Shown here in pieces: positions 22,544-31,713 of a DNA stretch of 64,000 nt. Numbering within the stretch: the stretch's first letter is position 1; every line of letters begins with the position of its first letter. The DNA comes from DATATV01 sp035551355 (GTDB lineage: Bacteria > Actinomycetota > Actinomycetes > Mycobacteriales > Pseudonocardiaceae). The position numbers and the translations under genes are program-made. The notes under the pieces were generated by a model. That model saw nothing but the letters and a program-made list of their open reading frames with translations, did no database searches and had not been told where the DNA came from. The stretch is from positions 62,001 through 126,000 of the forward strand of contig DASZNF010000108.1 of the NCBI GenBank assembly GCA_035551355.1, written 5' to 3'.

Positions 22544-25311
22544 CGGGGAAGCGTGATGTCCCGGACCACCGGGTGGCTGGAGGCGACCACGCTGGCCGCG
22601 CGGGGCGAGACGCAGGCCAGCGCGTCCGGCCGCGGGGTGCAGATGAGCAGGTAGGCGCCGGGGCCGGGCGGGGTAAGGCAGTATTTGCCGTCCTCGCCGG
22701 TCACCGTCCGGCTGACCTCCCGGCCCACGTCGTCCACCAGGGTCACCGTCACCGGCACCGGCCGCTTGTCCGGCCGGGACACCACCCCGCGGATCGTCCC
22801 GGACTTGCGGGCGCAGTCCCGCGCGTGCCGGCCCACCGGTCCGCTGCGCCCGGCTGGGGCGCCGGTCCTGGGAGCGCCGGTCTTCACCGGATTCGCGCGG
22901 GCCGGGGCCGGCCGGGCCGTCGTCGCTGTCGGGGTTTGCGTTGGGGCGACGGGCTTTGGCGCTGGCGAGAACGTCGGGGGCGCGCTGCGTTGTCGCGGGG
23001 CAACGGAAACCGGGCGGGCCGGGGGAGCGGCGGACGCGGTTTTCGCTTGGTGCGAGGGCTTCTGGGTGTGCGCCGGTGCGGTGGGCTCCGGTTTCGCCGT
23101 GGGGTCCAGCTGGTCGAGCGTCTCGTCCAGGCGGCGCAGGTAGGCCAGCATGGCGCGCGGCGCCTCGCCGGTCGAGCCGTACCAGGAGCGCAGGGTCAGG
23201 CCGATCGCGTCCAGCTGCTGCGCGGCCTCGGCGGCCGGGCCGGGTTCCCGCGCGGCCAGGGCCCTGGCGCGAGCGGCCAGCAGATCGCACACCCGGGCCA
23301 GCGAGGCGGCCAGCTGCACGCCGACGCGCGGAGTGGTGTGCACCTCCCGGGCCAGGCCTCGCGCCTGGTGGGCCAGCAGCGAGTACATCGCGAAGCGCCG
23401 CCGCTCGGACCGCACGCCCGGGAACGGGGCGGCCGAGCCGAACAGCAGCGGCAGCGTCCAGGGCCGGGTGATGGTGAGCAGCTGCTGCAGCGTGGCGTCC
23501 ATGGCGCGGGCCGAGGCGCGCGGGTTCTCCTCGCCGAAACCGTTGGCCCGCAGGTGTTTGGCGTTGCTCTCCAGCAGGTCGGCCAGGGCGGTGGAGAAGT
23601 TGTCCGCGGCCAGCCGGGCCATCCGGCCGGTGCTGGTGGGCAGGAAGCAGACCGCTACCAGGCAGCCGATGATCGCGCCGACCGCGGTTTCGATCAGCCG
23701 CAGGAACATCAGCCCGTCGGAGAACTCGTTGAGGATGGTGTAGAGCTGGGCGACCATGGTGGTGATGAACACGACGGCCAGCGCGTAGGTGAAGCGCATC
23801 AGGAAGAACGCGACGACCACCGAGCCGAGGATGACCGCGAACACCGCGATCAGGTTGCCGTGGGTGAGATCCACGAACAGGATGGCCACGCCGACGCCGA
23901 CCAGGGTGCCCAGCGCGCGGTCCACCGCCTTGTTGACCGTCTCGGCCGCGGTCGCGGTGCCGGTGAACGCCATGAAGCAGGCCAGCACGGCCCAGTAGTA
24001 GCGGCGCTCGCTGATGGCCGAGCCGACGACGATGGCCAGGCCGGAGGCCAGCGCGACCTGGATGGCCTGGCGGGTGGTCAGCCGCAGCCCCATCAGCCAG
24101 CCCCGCAGTCCGCGCGGCCGCCGCTCGCCGAGCTGGTCGGCGATGGCCGCCGCGCCCGGGAGCCGGCCGTTGAGCAGCAGGATCGACGGTGTGAACTCGC
24201 GTTCCCCGATGGTGTCCACAGTGGAGTTCGCGGCGTCCAGGGCGATCACCGAGTCGGCCAGGTCGACCACGCCGGTGCCCAGCCGGTAGGCGGCGGCGGT
24301 GGAGGCGTATCCGCCGCCGCTGTTGACGCCCAGCGCGGTCAGCCGCCCACCGGCGGCGCGCGCCGCGTCCGGGTCGTTGCGGCGCAGCGCGGTCAGCGCC
24401 TGGCGGATGTCGGAGAGTTGTTCGGCGGCAACGGTTTCCTGCTGCTCGTGCAGCCGGTTGATGGCGGTGCCGACGGCGCCCGCGGCCAGTTCGGAGGCCA
24501 GCACCCGGTGCCGCAGCACCTCCTCCGAGCTGCCTTCCGGTAGGGAGCCCGGAGTGGCGAGCTGGCCGTCGATGAGCAGGGCGGCCTCGTTGAGCCGGAT
24601 CAGCCGGTTGTGCAGCCTCCGGGTGGCGCGCACGTCGTCCGGGCCGGCCTCGACCAGCTCCAGCCCGGCGTCGGCGACCGCGCGCAGCCGGGCCCGGAAG
24701 GCGTGCAGCATACGCTCGGTGACCTTGCTGGGCTGGTCGCGGAAGATGAACACCTGCAGGACCAGCATCACGACCAGTAGCGCGGCCACGGCCAGCAGCA
24801 GCGCGGGCAGATCCGAGAGGGGCAGCCCGGTGAACATGGTCATGAAGTAGCCCATCCAGCCGACCAGGCCGTAGGCGAACAGGCGCGGGCCCCACCGTCT
24901 GATGTAGACGGCCGCGAACATGATCACGACGAAGCCGACGAGTGCGGCGATGTGGTGCGGCGAGAGCAGGGCGGCGACCACCATGCCGACCACGATGGGG
25001 ATCGGCATGAGCCCGATGGTGAGCGCGCGAGCGCCGCGGGTCGGGTCGCTGACGGTGAACGTGATGTTCAGGCCGAGGACCGCGCACAGCAGCATCGGGA
25101 TGAGCGCGATCTGGTGGGTGAGCTGGGCGACGCCGAACCCGACCAGGACGCCGATACTCACGCTGATCGCGGCCCGGATGGCCAGGCGGGCCTGGGAGAG
25201 TCCTGGATCGGATGAGCAGAAACGTCCCCACATGTCGCGACCGATGATGGCCAACCCGGGACGTTGCAAACCCAGCCTCCAGATGAAGTTACGTAGCGCT
25301 ACCAGCGACAC
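22537..25311 (-). CDS. FUSC-family membrane protein with C-terminal beta-sandwich domain
   Basis: 924 aa. Two blocks of membrane helices (about residues 38-165 and 390-520) are separated by a cytoplasmic helical domain, as in fusaric-acid resistance (FUSC/YccS) proteins that export aromatic acids or stabilise the envelope. 'RRYYWAVLACFMAFTG' is the FUSC helix motif. After about residue 735 comes a Pro/Ala/Thr-rich linker and then about 88 aa resembling a carboxypeptidase-regulatory (transthyretin-like) domain ('GTIRGVVSRPDKRPVPVTV...GKYCLTPPGPGAYLL'). This tail is not usual in FUSC proteins. ATG 25311 taken as start; ATG 25233 is possible. Confidence 0.8.
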   Translation of the reverse strand: MSLVALRNFIWRLGLQRPGLAIIGRDMWGRFCSSDPGLSQARLAIRAAISVSIGVLVGFGVAQLTHQIALIPMLLCAVLGLNITFTVSDPTRGARALTIGLMPIPIVVGMVVAALLSPHHIAALVGFVVIMFAAVYIRRWGPRLFAYGLVGWMGYFMTMFTGLPLSDLPALLLAVAALLVVMLVLQVFIFRDQPSKVTERMLHAFRARLRAVADAGLELVEAGPDDVRATRRLHNRLIRLNEAALLIDGQLATPGSLPEGSSEEVLRHRVLASELAAGAVGTAINRLHEQQETVAAEQLSDIRQALTALRRNDPDAARAAGGRLTALGVNSGGGYASTAAAYRLGTGVVDLADSVIALDAANSTVDTIGEREFTPSILLLNGRLPGAAAIADQLGERRPRGLRGWLMGLRLTTRQAIQVALASGLAIVVGSAISERRYYWAVLACFMAFTGTATAAETVNKAVDRALGTLVGVGVAILFVDLTHGNLIAVFAVILGSVVVAFFLMRFTYALAVVFITTMVAQLYTILNEFSDGLMFLRLIETAVGAIIGCLVAVCFLPTSTGRMARLAADNFSTALADLLESNAKHLRANGFGEENPRASARAMDATLQQLLTITRPWTLPLLFGSAAPFPGVRSERRRFAMYSLLAHQARGLAREVHTTPRVGVQLAASLARVCDLLAARARALAAREPGPAAEAAQQLDAIGLTLRSWYGSTGEAPRAMLAYLRRLDETLDQLDPTAKPEPTAPAHTQKPSHQAKTASAAPPARPVSVAPRQRSAPPTFSPAPKPVAPTQTPTATTARPAPARANPVKTGAPRTGAPAGRSGPVGRHARDCARKSGTIRGVVSRPDKRPVPVTVTLVDDVGREVSRTVTGEDGKYCLTPPGPGAYLLICTPRPDALACVSPRAASVVASSHPVVRDITLPRT

Positions 25312-25742
25312 GCGGTCACCGTTGGCCCTCGCGTCCGCTTGCCCAGCTTAACCCATTAGTGATCTTAAGCGACACAGCGTGACAGATACTAGCTGTGATG
25401 TTCGTCGATTACCTAACTAAATATTTGTCCACTGTGACTTCAGTGAAGAGTGAAATTTAGTTCGCATGTCGGTTCGACGCGACCGCCGTCGACAGTGAGC
25501 CCAAAGACGCACCGACGACGATGATCGCCGGCCAAGGACTTTGGTGATCAACAGTGGCGGCGAGTCGCGCCGCCTTGGCCGCCGTTGGCGATTGATTCGA
25601 TAACTGTTCGCGGTTGTCGCGTAACGCCACGGCGGAGACCGCCGACGTAACTCGCGCAGCGCGGCATTGGCATGGCCCCACCAGGCGTGGGGCTACTGCG
25701 CCGCGCGAAAACGGTGCTGACTCGGTTGGGAAAGGCGTCGAG
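25312..25742. other. 431-bp intergenic region, AT-rich in its first part
   Basis: Holds no convincing gene. From about 25345 to 25465 the base composition falls well below the neighbours (runs such as ACTAAATATTTGT), which marks promoters for the two divergent genes and perhaps an island edge. A hairpin sits at 25675-25693 near the downstream start. Confidence 0.6.
25675..25693 (+). promoter_or_regulatory. hairpin in leader of nuclease gene
   Basis: GCCCCAC / GTGGGGC, perfect 7-bp arms with a 5-base loop, 50 bases before the start codon. It could be an operator or an mRNA structure; no T-run follows. Confidence 0.4.
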
Positions 25743-26909
25743 ATGGAGATCGCGGAGCGGGCCCAGGCATTGGCCCTGAAGATCAGAAAACACAAGCCGG
25801 GGATCGAAACCGAAGAGGCGACGAAGAACGCGTTCGTCATGCCGTTCATCAGCACCGTGCTCGGTTATGACGTGTTCAATCCGGCCGAGGTGATTCCGGA
25901 GTTCACCGCCGACGTCGGTACGAAACGCGGCGAGAAGATCGACTACGCGATCGTGCACAACGGCCAGGTGCAGGTGCTGGTCGAGGCCAAGAAGATCAGT
26001 GAGGAGCTGCGCATCGAGCATGCGTCCCAGCTCTACCGGTACTTCGCCGTCACCAACGCCAGGATCGCGATCCTGACCAACGGGGAGATCTACGAGTTCT
26101 ACACGGATCTGGACGCGCCCAACCGGATGGACGCCAAACCCTTCCTGGTACTGAATTTCTCCGATATCGATCCGACGCTGCTTCCGGAGTTGGCCAAGCT
26201 GACCAAGGAATCATTCGATCTGGACTCGGTGATCAGCGCGGCGGGGGAGTTGAAGTACATCGGTCAGCTCAAGCGCATCCTGGCCGTGCAGTTCAAACAG
26301 CCCGAGGACGAGTGGGTGCGTTTCCTCACCACCCGAGTCTACGAAGGATCATTCACACAGAAGGTGCGCGACCAGTTCCTTCCGTTGGTGGAAAAGGCAT
26401 CCCGCCAGTTCCTGGCCGAGCAGGTCAACGACCGGCTGAAGAACGCGCTCGGCGACCCGGACAACTATCTCGGCGTGCCCGCGGAGGCGACCGGCAGCGA
26501 GGAAATGGCTGAGGTGCCTGCGGTGAAGGCCGCCGAGCGTGACTCGGAGATCGTGACCACCGAGGACGAACTGGAGGGCTATCGGATCGTGCGCGCCATC
26601 GTGTGCAGCGAGGTGCCCGCGGCCCGGATCGCCGGACGGGACAACAAGACCTACTTCGGGGTCCTGCTCGACGACAACAACCGCAAGCCGATCGCCCGGC
26701 TGTGGTTCAACCGGTCCCACTGGTACCTCGGCGTGTTCGACGAGCACAAGGTGGAGACCAGGATCCCGATCGACACCATCGAGGGCATCTACCTGCACGC
26801 CGATCACCTGCGCGAGACGGTGGCCCGCTACCTGACCGATCTGTCCCAGCCGTTGGGTGACGAGGCTCTCCTCGTCACCCAACCGCTGCCGCTGGTCGAT
26901 CAGGGATAG
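25743..26909 (+). CDS. solo type I restriction HsdR N-terminal-type nuclease
   Basis: 388 aa. Residues 20-180 match the HSDR_N PD-(D/E)xK domain: 'FVMPFISTVLGYDVFNP', then 'GEKIDYAIV' (Asp67) and 'VLVEAKK' (Glu81, Lys83) complete the catalytic triad. No helicase motor, methylase or specificity gene is present, whereas HsdR is over 900 aa. The C-terminal half ('RIVRAIVCSEVPAARIAGRDNKTYFGVLL...FDEHKV') is a separate beta-rich domain seen in such solo proteins. ATG 25743 gives the family N-terminus. Possible defence or DNA-repair nuclease; role unknown. Confidence 0.8.
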   Translation: MEIAERAQALALKIRKHKPGIETEEATKNAFVMPFISTVLGYDVFNPAEVIPEFTADVGTKRGEKIDYAIVHNGQVQVLVEAKKISEELRIEHASQLYRYFAVTNARIAILTNGEIYEFYTDLDAPNRMDAKPFLVLNFSDIDPTLLPELAKLTKESFDLDSVISAAGELKYIGQLKRILAVQFKQPEDEWVRFLTTRVYEGSFTQKVRDQFLPLVEKASRQFLAEQVNDRLKNALGDPDNYLGVPAEATGSEEMAEVPAVKAAERDSEIVTTEDELEGYRIVRAIVCSEVPAARIAGRDNKTYFGVLLDDNNRKPIARLWFNRSHWYLGVFDEHKVETRIPIDTIEGIYLHADHLRETVARYLTDLSQPLGDEALLVTQPLPLVDQG

Positions 26910-27001
26910 CTGACCAGGTCGGCCACGCTGTCGCCGCTGTTGGACGGTCCACCCGGGCTGTTCACGATGTGGGTGATCGTCCCGGTGCCGCCCAGCGACA
27001 A
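26900..27001 (-). pseudogene. possible gene remnant (33 codons)
   Basis: Directly after the ketosynthase stop, in another frame, the minus strand reads a protein-like stretch ('GTITHIVNSPGGPSNSGDS' then 'VADLVSYP' and TGA). It has no own ribosome site and overlaps the nuclease gene's end. It looks like the tail of a secreted enzyme left after a deletion, but it is short and could be chance. Confidence 0.25.
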
Positions 27002-27002
27002 C

Positions 27003-28187
27003 TCAGGCCGACGGAGCCAGTACCACCGCGGAATTGTGGCCGCCCATTCCCAGCGAGGACTTCACCGTCAGCCCGCCGCCGACCGCGGTCGGGCCGGACA
27101 GCAACCCCGGATGCCCGGGCGCCACCGGCGTCGGCGCCGGGATGACTCCACGGTCGTAACTGAGCGCGCACGTGGCCACCTCGACCGCGGCCGCCGCGCC
27201 CTGACAGTGCCCGACCAGTGGCTTCACCGAGTACACCCGGGCCTGCTCGCCGAACAACTCCTCCAGCATGGTCGACTCGGCCCGGTCGCACTGCTTGGTG
27301 CCCGGCCCGTGCGCGTTGAGATAGCGCACCGCTTCGGCCGGGACGTCGGCGTTGGCCAGCGCGTCGGTGAAGCAGGTGCGTACCTGCACCAGGTCCGGCG
27401 CGATGGAGGTGACGTGGTGCGCGTCGTGCGACATGGCCCCGCCCAGCGCCCGCGCGTAGGGCCGCCCCGACCCGCGGGAGAGTACGAACGACACGGCCGC
27501 CTCGCCCATGATGAAGCCGCGGCTGCCCTGCTGGAACGGCCGGCAGGCGTCCAGCGGCTCGGCATCGGTGATCACCACGCCCAGCCGCTGGAAGTGCCGC
27601 ACGTTCTCCGCGGTCGCGGACAGGTCGGTGGCCACGAACACCACGTCGTCCACGATGTCCGCGTCCAGCCACGCCTTGGCGGTGATCAGCCCGGCGTTGC
27701 CCGAGGCGCACATCGCCGAGACGTTCATCGCCGGCCCGTGGAAGCCGTACTCCTGCATGAAGGTGGACATCGGCGTGGAGGGCATCAGGGCCAGGTAGTC
27801 GCGCACCGGCACCCGGCCGCCGCGCTGGCCGTAGAAGTCCCGCCACAGATCCACCTCGCCGAGCACCACCGCGTGCATCAGCCCGACCCGGCGGCCCGGC
27901 TGCCAGCCGCGTTGCCCGGCGTCCTCGATGGCTTCCCGGGCGGCGGCGCGCATGGCCCGGTGGAACCGGCTGGGTCCGTCCTGCGGATCGCCTCCGTCGG
28001 GCACCCGGGCCACCCAGCCGGTGTCCCCGAGTTCTGGGCCGAGCCCGGACACCACGGAGGCCGACGGTTTACCGGACATCAGTCCGTCCCAGAGGGGTTC
28101 GCGCCCCCAGCCGTACGCGGTGACCGCGCCGATCCCGCAGATGCCGATGCCGTTGTCCGTCGAGCGTGTCGTCCCGTGTCCTGTCAT
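27003..28187 (-). CDS. orphan beta-ketoacyl synthase
   Basis: 394 aa thiolase-fold condensing enzyme. The catalytic triad is intact: Cys160 in 'NVSAMCASGNAG', His293 in 'NAHGPGTKQCDRAE' and His327 in 'KPLVGHCQGAA' with Lys322. 'SSLGMGGHNSAVVL' closes the fold. It would join acyl units on an acyl carrier protein. No ACP, chain-length factor, acyltransferase or ketoreductase lies nearby, so it is not part of a recognisable polyketide cluster here. The gene follows a DUF6431-like gene by 44 bases on the same strand and may be co-transcribed. Confidence 0.9.
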   Translation of the reverse strand: MTGHGTTRSTDNGIGICGIGAVTAYGWGREPLWDGLMSGKPSASVVSGLGPELGDTGWVARVPDGGDPQDGPSRFHRAMRAAAREAIEDAGQRGWQPGRRVGLMHAVVLGEVDLWRDFYGQRGGRVPVRDYLALMPSTPMSTFMQEYGFHGPAMNVSAMCASGNAGLITAKAWLDADIVDDVVFVATDLSATAENVRHFQRLGVVITDAEPLDACRPFQQGSRGFIMGEAAVSFVLSRGSGRPYARALGGAMSHDAHHVTSIAPDLVQVRTCFTDALANADVPAEAVRYLNAHGPGTKQCDRAESTMLEELFGEQARVYSVKPLVGHCQGAAAAVEVATCALSYDRGVIPAPTPVAPGHPGLLSGPTAVGGGLTVKSSLGMGGHNSAVVLAPSA

Positions 28188-28231
28188 GGTCGTGATTCCT
28201 CGATTCCCCGATTGCGGCGCGGCTCATCCGC

Positions 28232-28816
28232 CTACTCGGGTGCGCTGACCGCCCACGAGGGGCCGCGCCGCTGGTAACGACATCGTCGCAACCGGTGGGC
28301 GGCGAATGACCCCTTCGCGTGGGGCGGACTCGTGTTGAGCAGCAAACGGCCATCGGTGACCCGGGACGCCATCCGCCATGCTGGGAGGATTCCGGCGCAG
28401 CGTTGGATGGCCAGCACGGCGCCCCGTGCGGCGTGCCCGGGGCCGGGCATCCCGGGATGATTGCGGCGCATGGCCCGCAGCCAGTCCCGGACCGTGGTCT
28501 GCGGCAGGTCGTTGGCGATGGCGATGCGCCGGTAGCCAAGGCCCTGGGCGTGTGCGACCAATGCGGCCCAGATGACCGGCGCGGCGTAGGCGCGGCGGGC
28601 CACCATCCAGTCCGGTAGCAGGACGTGTGTCGTTCGGCACGCTCCGCAGCGGGCCCGGCGGGGTTGCACCGGCCGGTCGGGTGTCGAACCGAGTCGAATC
28701 GGCCGGATTCGGGCCCGGCCCCAGGGACGTAAGGGGCCGTGACAGGCCGGGCAGCGCATTTTTCCGGCGCGCAGTGCGAATTCCACTCGGGACTGGTTCT
28801 GGTGGACGATGCGCAT
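28232..28816 (-). CDS. DUF6431-like zinc-ribbon/HTH protein
   Basis: 194 aa. Two cysteine pairs ('MRCPACHGPLRPWG' and 'RCGACRTTHVLLPDW') form a zinc ribbon, and 'GLGYRRIAIANDLPQTTVRDWLR' is a helix-turn-helix like those of transposase-related DNA-binding proteins. This matches my memory of DUF6431, an actinobacterial family of unknown function often found in multiple copies and near mobile genes. ATG 28816 gives the typical 'MRIVH' N-terminus; the frame extends to 28882. No transposase catalytic domain or terminal repeats were found. Confidence 0.65.
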   Translation of the reverse strand: MRIVHQNQSRVEFALRAGKMRCPACHGPLRPWGRARIRPIRLGSTPDRPVQPRRARCGACRTTHVLLPDWMVARRAYAAPVIWAALVAHAQGLGYRRIAIANDLPQTTVRDWLRAMRRNHPGMPGPGHAARGAVLAIQRCAGILPAWRMASRVTDGRLLLNTSPPHAKGSFAAHRLRRCRYQRRGPSWAVSAPE

Positions 28817-28956
28817 GGCGTTGCCACCTCCACGCGGTTTGTCGTGGGCGCGGCCCCCGTCCCGACCGATCTTGTAGTTCACTCGGGTAGGTGGGTAATG
28901 CCCGGATGCGGTAGTACTACTTTCCGGATGTCATCACGCGGCTGATCGGACAGGGA

Positions 28957-31710
28957 ATGCGCTATGACGTCAACGGGCTGACGAGTGGCGCCAAGATCGA
29001 CCAGGAACTGGTCGTCGATCTGGCGCTTTCGGTGGACACGGCCGTGATGTGGTGGTCGGACTTCGGCACCGGTGAGCTGACCTGGACGCCAGGGCTGGAT
29101 GGTCTGTTCGGCCTGCCCGGGGCCCAGGAGCAGCATATCCGGGCGAAGCTGGAGGAGCTGGTCGCCCCGTTGACCTCGGCCGCCCGGGCCGCGTCGGTGT
29201 GGCAGGATTTCGCCCTGGAGCAGTCGTTCTTCACCCCTGAGGGTGAAACCCGGTGGGTCCATCTACGGGCGCGCACCTGTGTCGGCCCGGACACCCAGGG
29301 GATGCTGGGCATCATCACCGACGTCACCAGCCGCCACGAGCACCAGGTGGCGCTGACCGACCTGGCCGACCGGTACCGGCTGCTGGTCGAGCTGAGCCCC
29401 GAGGCGATCGCGGTGCACCAGGAGGGGCTGGTGGTCTACGCCAACCCGACCACCGTGCGCTCCCTCGGCGCGAGTTCGGCCGGGCAGGTCCTTGGCCGGC
29501 CGATCACCGAGTTCGTGCACGCCGACTCCACGCCGGAGATGCAGCGCCGGATCGAGGGCCTGGCCGATCCGGGCGCGGCCAGCGAGCCGGCCGAGGCGAC
29601 GCTGAAGCGACTCGACGGCGGCACGGTGGACGTGGAGTCGGTGTCGGTGCGCACCACCTGGGAGGGGCGCCCGGCGTTCCAGGTGATCATGCGGGACATC
29701 ACCGAGCAGAAGGCGGCCGCGGCCGCGCTGCGTTACCAGGCCGCACTGGTCACTCACGTGAGTGACGCGCTGATCGCGACCACCGCGGCCGGCGTGGTGA
29801 CCAGCTGGAACCCGGCCGCGGAGACGGTGTACGGCTTCACCGCGGCCGACGCGATCGGTCAGCAGGTGGCCGAGGTGGTGGGCGCGGAGCTGGATCCGGA
29901 GACCATCCTGGCCGCGGGCGGGGTGGCCCGGGCCACCCACCGGCGCAAGGACGGCGGGCTGCTGGACGTGCGGGTGTCGGCCGCCCAGATGGACGCCGGG
30001 TACGTGCTGGTGTGCGCGGACGAGACCGCGCGGCGGCGGGCCGAGCAGCACTTCACCACGGTGGTGGCCGCGCTGGAGGAGGGCGTGGTGGTGGTCGGCC
30101 CGACCGGGCTGGTGGAGTCGGCCAACCCGGCGGCCGAGCGCATCCTTGGCATCACCGAGGACGAGGTGATGGGCGAGTCCAGTTCGCTGGCCGAGCTGTA
30201 CGACGAGAGCGGCGCGCCCATCCCGGAGGCGGCCTACCCCACGGCCCTGACCCGGCGCACCGGGCTGCCCCAGAACACCCGGATCGTGCAGGTCCGGCGG
30301 CCGGACGGGCGCACCATCTGGATCTCCATCGCCTGCCGGGCACTGGACATGGAGGGCGATCCGCCGCACGCAGCGGTCATCTCCTTCACCGACATCACCG
30401 ACCGCCGGATGATGGACGCCCGGCTGGAGTACGAGGCCACCCACGACGCGCTGACCGGCCTGGCCAACCGCACGGTGGTCATCAACCGGCTCAGCCGGGC
30501 CGGGCAGGAGCGCGCCGGCAGGCAGACCGCGGTGCTGTTCGTCGACCTGGACAAGTTCAAGGTCATCAACGATTCGCTCGGGCACGGCGTCGGCGACCGG
30601 GTGCTGCAGATCATGGGCACCCGGCTGCGGCACGGGGCCCGGGTGGGCGATCTGGTCGGGCGGCTGGGCGGGGACGAGTTCGCGGTCATCGCCGACGCGA
30701 TCGGCGGCCCGGACGAGGCGGTCGAGCTGGCCGAGCAGCTGCGCAGGCTGCTGTCCCGGCCGGTGCTGGTGGACGGCAGGCAGCTGCACATCGACGCCAG
30801 CATCGGCATCGTGCTGGTCTCCTCGGGCGACGCGCGGGAGGGCGAGGACATCCTGCGCGACGCCGACCTGGCCATGTACCAGGCCAAGACGCGGGGCCGG
30901 GGCCGGTACGCGATCTTCGACGTGGAGCTGCGCGAGCGCACCCAGCGGCGGCTGCAGCTGGAGCAGGACCTGCGGGACGCGGCCGGCGCGGGTCAGCTGT
31001 GGCTGGCCTACCAGCCGATCGTGGACCTGCGCACCGGCCGCCGCACCGCGGTGGAGGGGCTGCTGCGCTGGACCCATCCGCGCTACGGCGTGGTGCCGCC
31101 GGGGGAGTTCATCCCGCTGGCCGAGGAGAGCGACCTGATCAACCTGGTCGGCGCCTACATGTTGCGCACCGCGACCCAGGAGACGCTGCGGCTGCGCGAG
31201 CAGGACGATCCGGACCTCGCGCTGACGGTGAACCTCTCGGCGCGGCAGCTCGACGATCCGGCGCTGGTGCCGGACGTGCGGGCGGCGCTGGCCGAGACCG
31301 AGCTGCCGGCCGGCGCGGTGTGCATGGAGATCACCGAGAGCGCGGTGATGCGCGATCCGGACGTGGCCGCCCGCACCCTGGCCGCGCTGCGCGAACTGGG
31401 CGTGCGGCTGGCCATCGACGATTTCGGCACCGGCTACTCGTCGCTGGCCCAGCTGCTGCGGCTGCCGCTGGACACGCTCAAGATCGACCAGTCGTTCATC
31501 GCCGGACTGGGCCGGTCCCGGGACGCGGACGCGCTGGTCACCAGCATCATCGCCATGGCCCACGCGGTGGATCTGACCGTGGTCGCCGAGGGCGTGGAGA
31601 CGGCCGAGCAACTGGACTTCCTGCGCGGACTGGACTGCGATCTGGCCCAGGGCTTCCACCTGGGGCGGCCCACGCCGGTCGGCGAGTTCCCGCCGCAAGA
31701 TCCCAGGTAG
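28957..31710 (+). CDS. PAS-GGDEF-EAL c-di-GMP signalling protein
   Basis: 917 aa. Several PAS-type sensor modules fill residues 20-490 ('EAIAVHQEGLVVYANP', 'TAAGVVTSWNPAAE', 'GVVVVGPTGLVESANPAAE'). The GGDEF domain follows with 'RLGGDEF' (571-575) and an inhibitory I-site RVGD at 562-565. The EAL domain starts at about 665, with the motif as 'AVEGLLRW' (Glu700), and 'IDDFGTGYSSL' and 'DQSFI' downstream. Both diguanylate cyclase and phosphodiesterase sites look intact. It probably tunes c-di-GMP, which controls development in actinomycetes. No membrane helices, so sensing is cytoplasmic. Confidence 0.9.
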   Translation: MRYDVNGLTSGAKIDQELVVDLALSVDTAVMWWSDFGTGELTWTPGLDGLFGLPGAQEQHIRAKLEELVAPLTSAARAASVWQDFALEQSFFTPEGETRWVHLRARTCVGPDTQGMLGIITDVTSRHEHQVALTDLADRYRLLVELSPEAIAVHQEGLVVYANPTTVRSLGASSAGQVLGRPITEFVHADSTPEMQRRIEGLADPGAASEPAEATLKRLDGGTVDVESVSVRTTWEGRPAFQVIMRDITEQKAAAAALRYQAALVTHVSDALIATTAAGVVTSWNPAAETVYGFTAADAIGQQVAEVVGAELDPETILAAGGVARATHRRKDGGLLDVRVSAAQMDAGYVLVCADETARRRAEQHFTTVVAALEEGVVVVGPTGLVESANPAAERILGITEDEVMGESSSLAELYDESGAPIPEAAYPTALTRRTGLPQNTRIVQVRRPDGRTIWISIACRALDMEGDPPHAAVISFTDITDRRMMDARLEYEATHDALTGLANRTVVINRLSRAGQERAGRQTAVLFVDLDKFKVINDSLGHGVGDRVLQIMGTRLRHGARVGDLVGRLGGDEFAVIADAIGGPDEAVELAEQLRRLLSRPVLVDGRQLHIDASIGIVLVSSGDAREGEDILRDADLAMYQAKTRGRGRYAIFDVELRERTQRRLQLEQDLRDAAGAGQLWLAYQPIVDLRTGRRTAVEGLLRWTHPRYGVVPPGEFIPLAEESDLINLVGAYMLRTATQETLRLREQDDPDLALTVNLSARQLDDPALVPDVRAALAETELPAGAVCMEITESAVMRDPDVAARTLAALRELGVRLAIDDFGTGYSSLAQLLRLPLDTLKIDQSFIAGLGRSRDADALVTSIIAMAHAVDLTVVAEGVETAEQLDFLRGLDCDLAQGFHLGRPTPVGEFPPQDPR

Positions 31711-31713
31711 GCT

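Noticed and set aside
22517..25231. long second minus-strand frame inside the FUSC gene
   Set aside because: Arg/Gly/Pro-rich shadow; the other frame has membrane helices and family motifs.
28232..28816. insertion sequence at the DUF6431-like gene
   Set aside because: No transposase catalytic residues, no terminal inverted repeats and no target duplication found.
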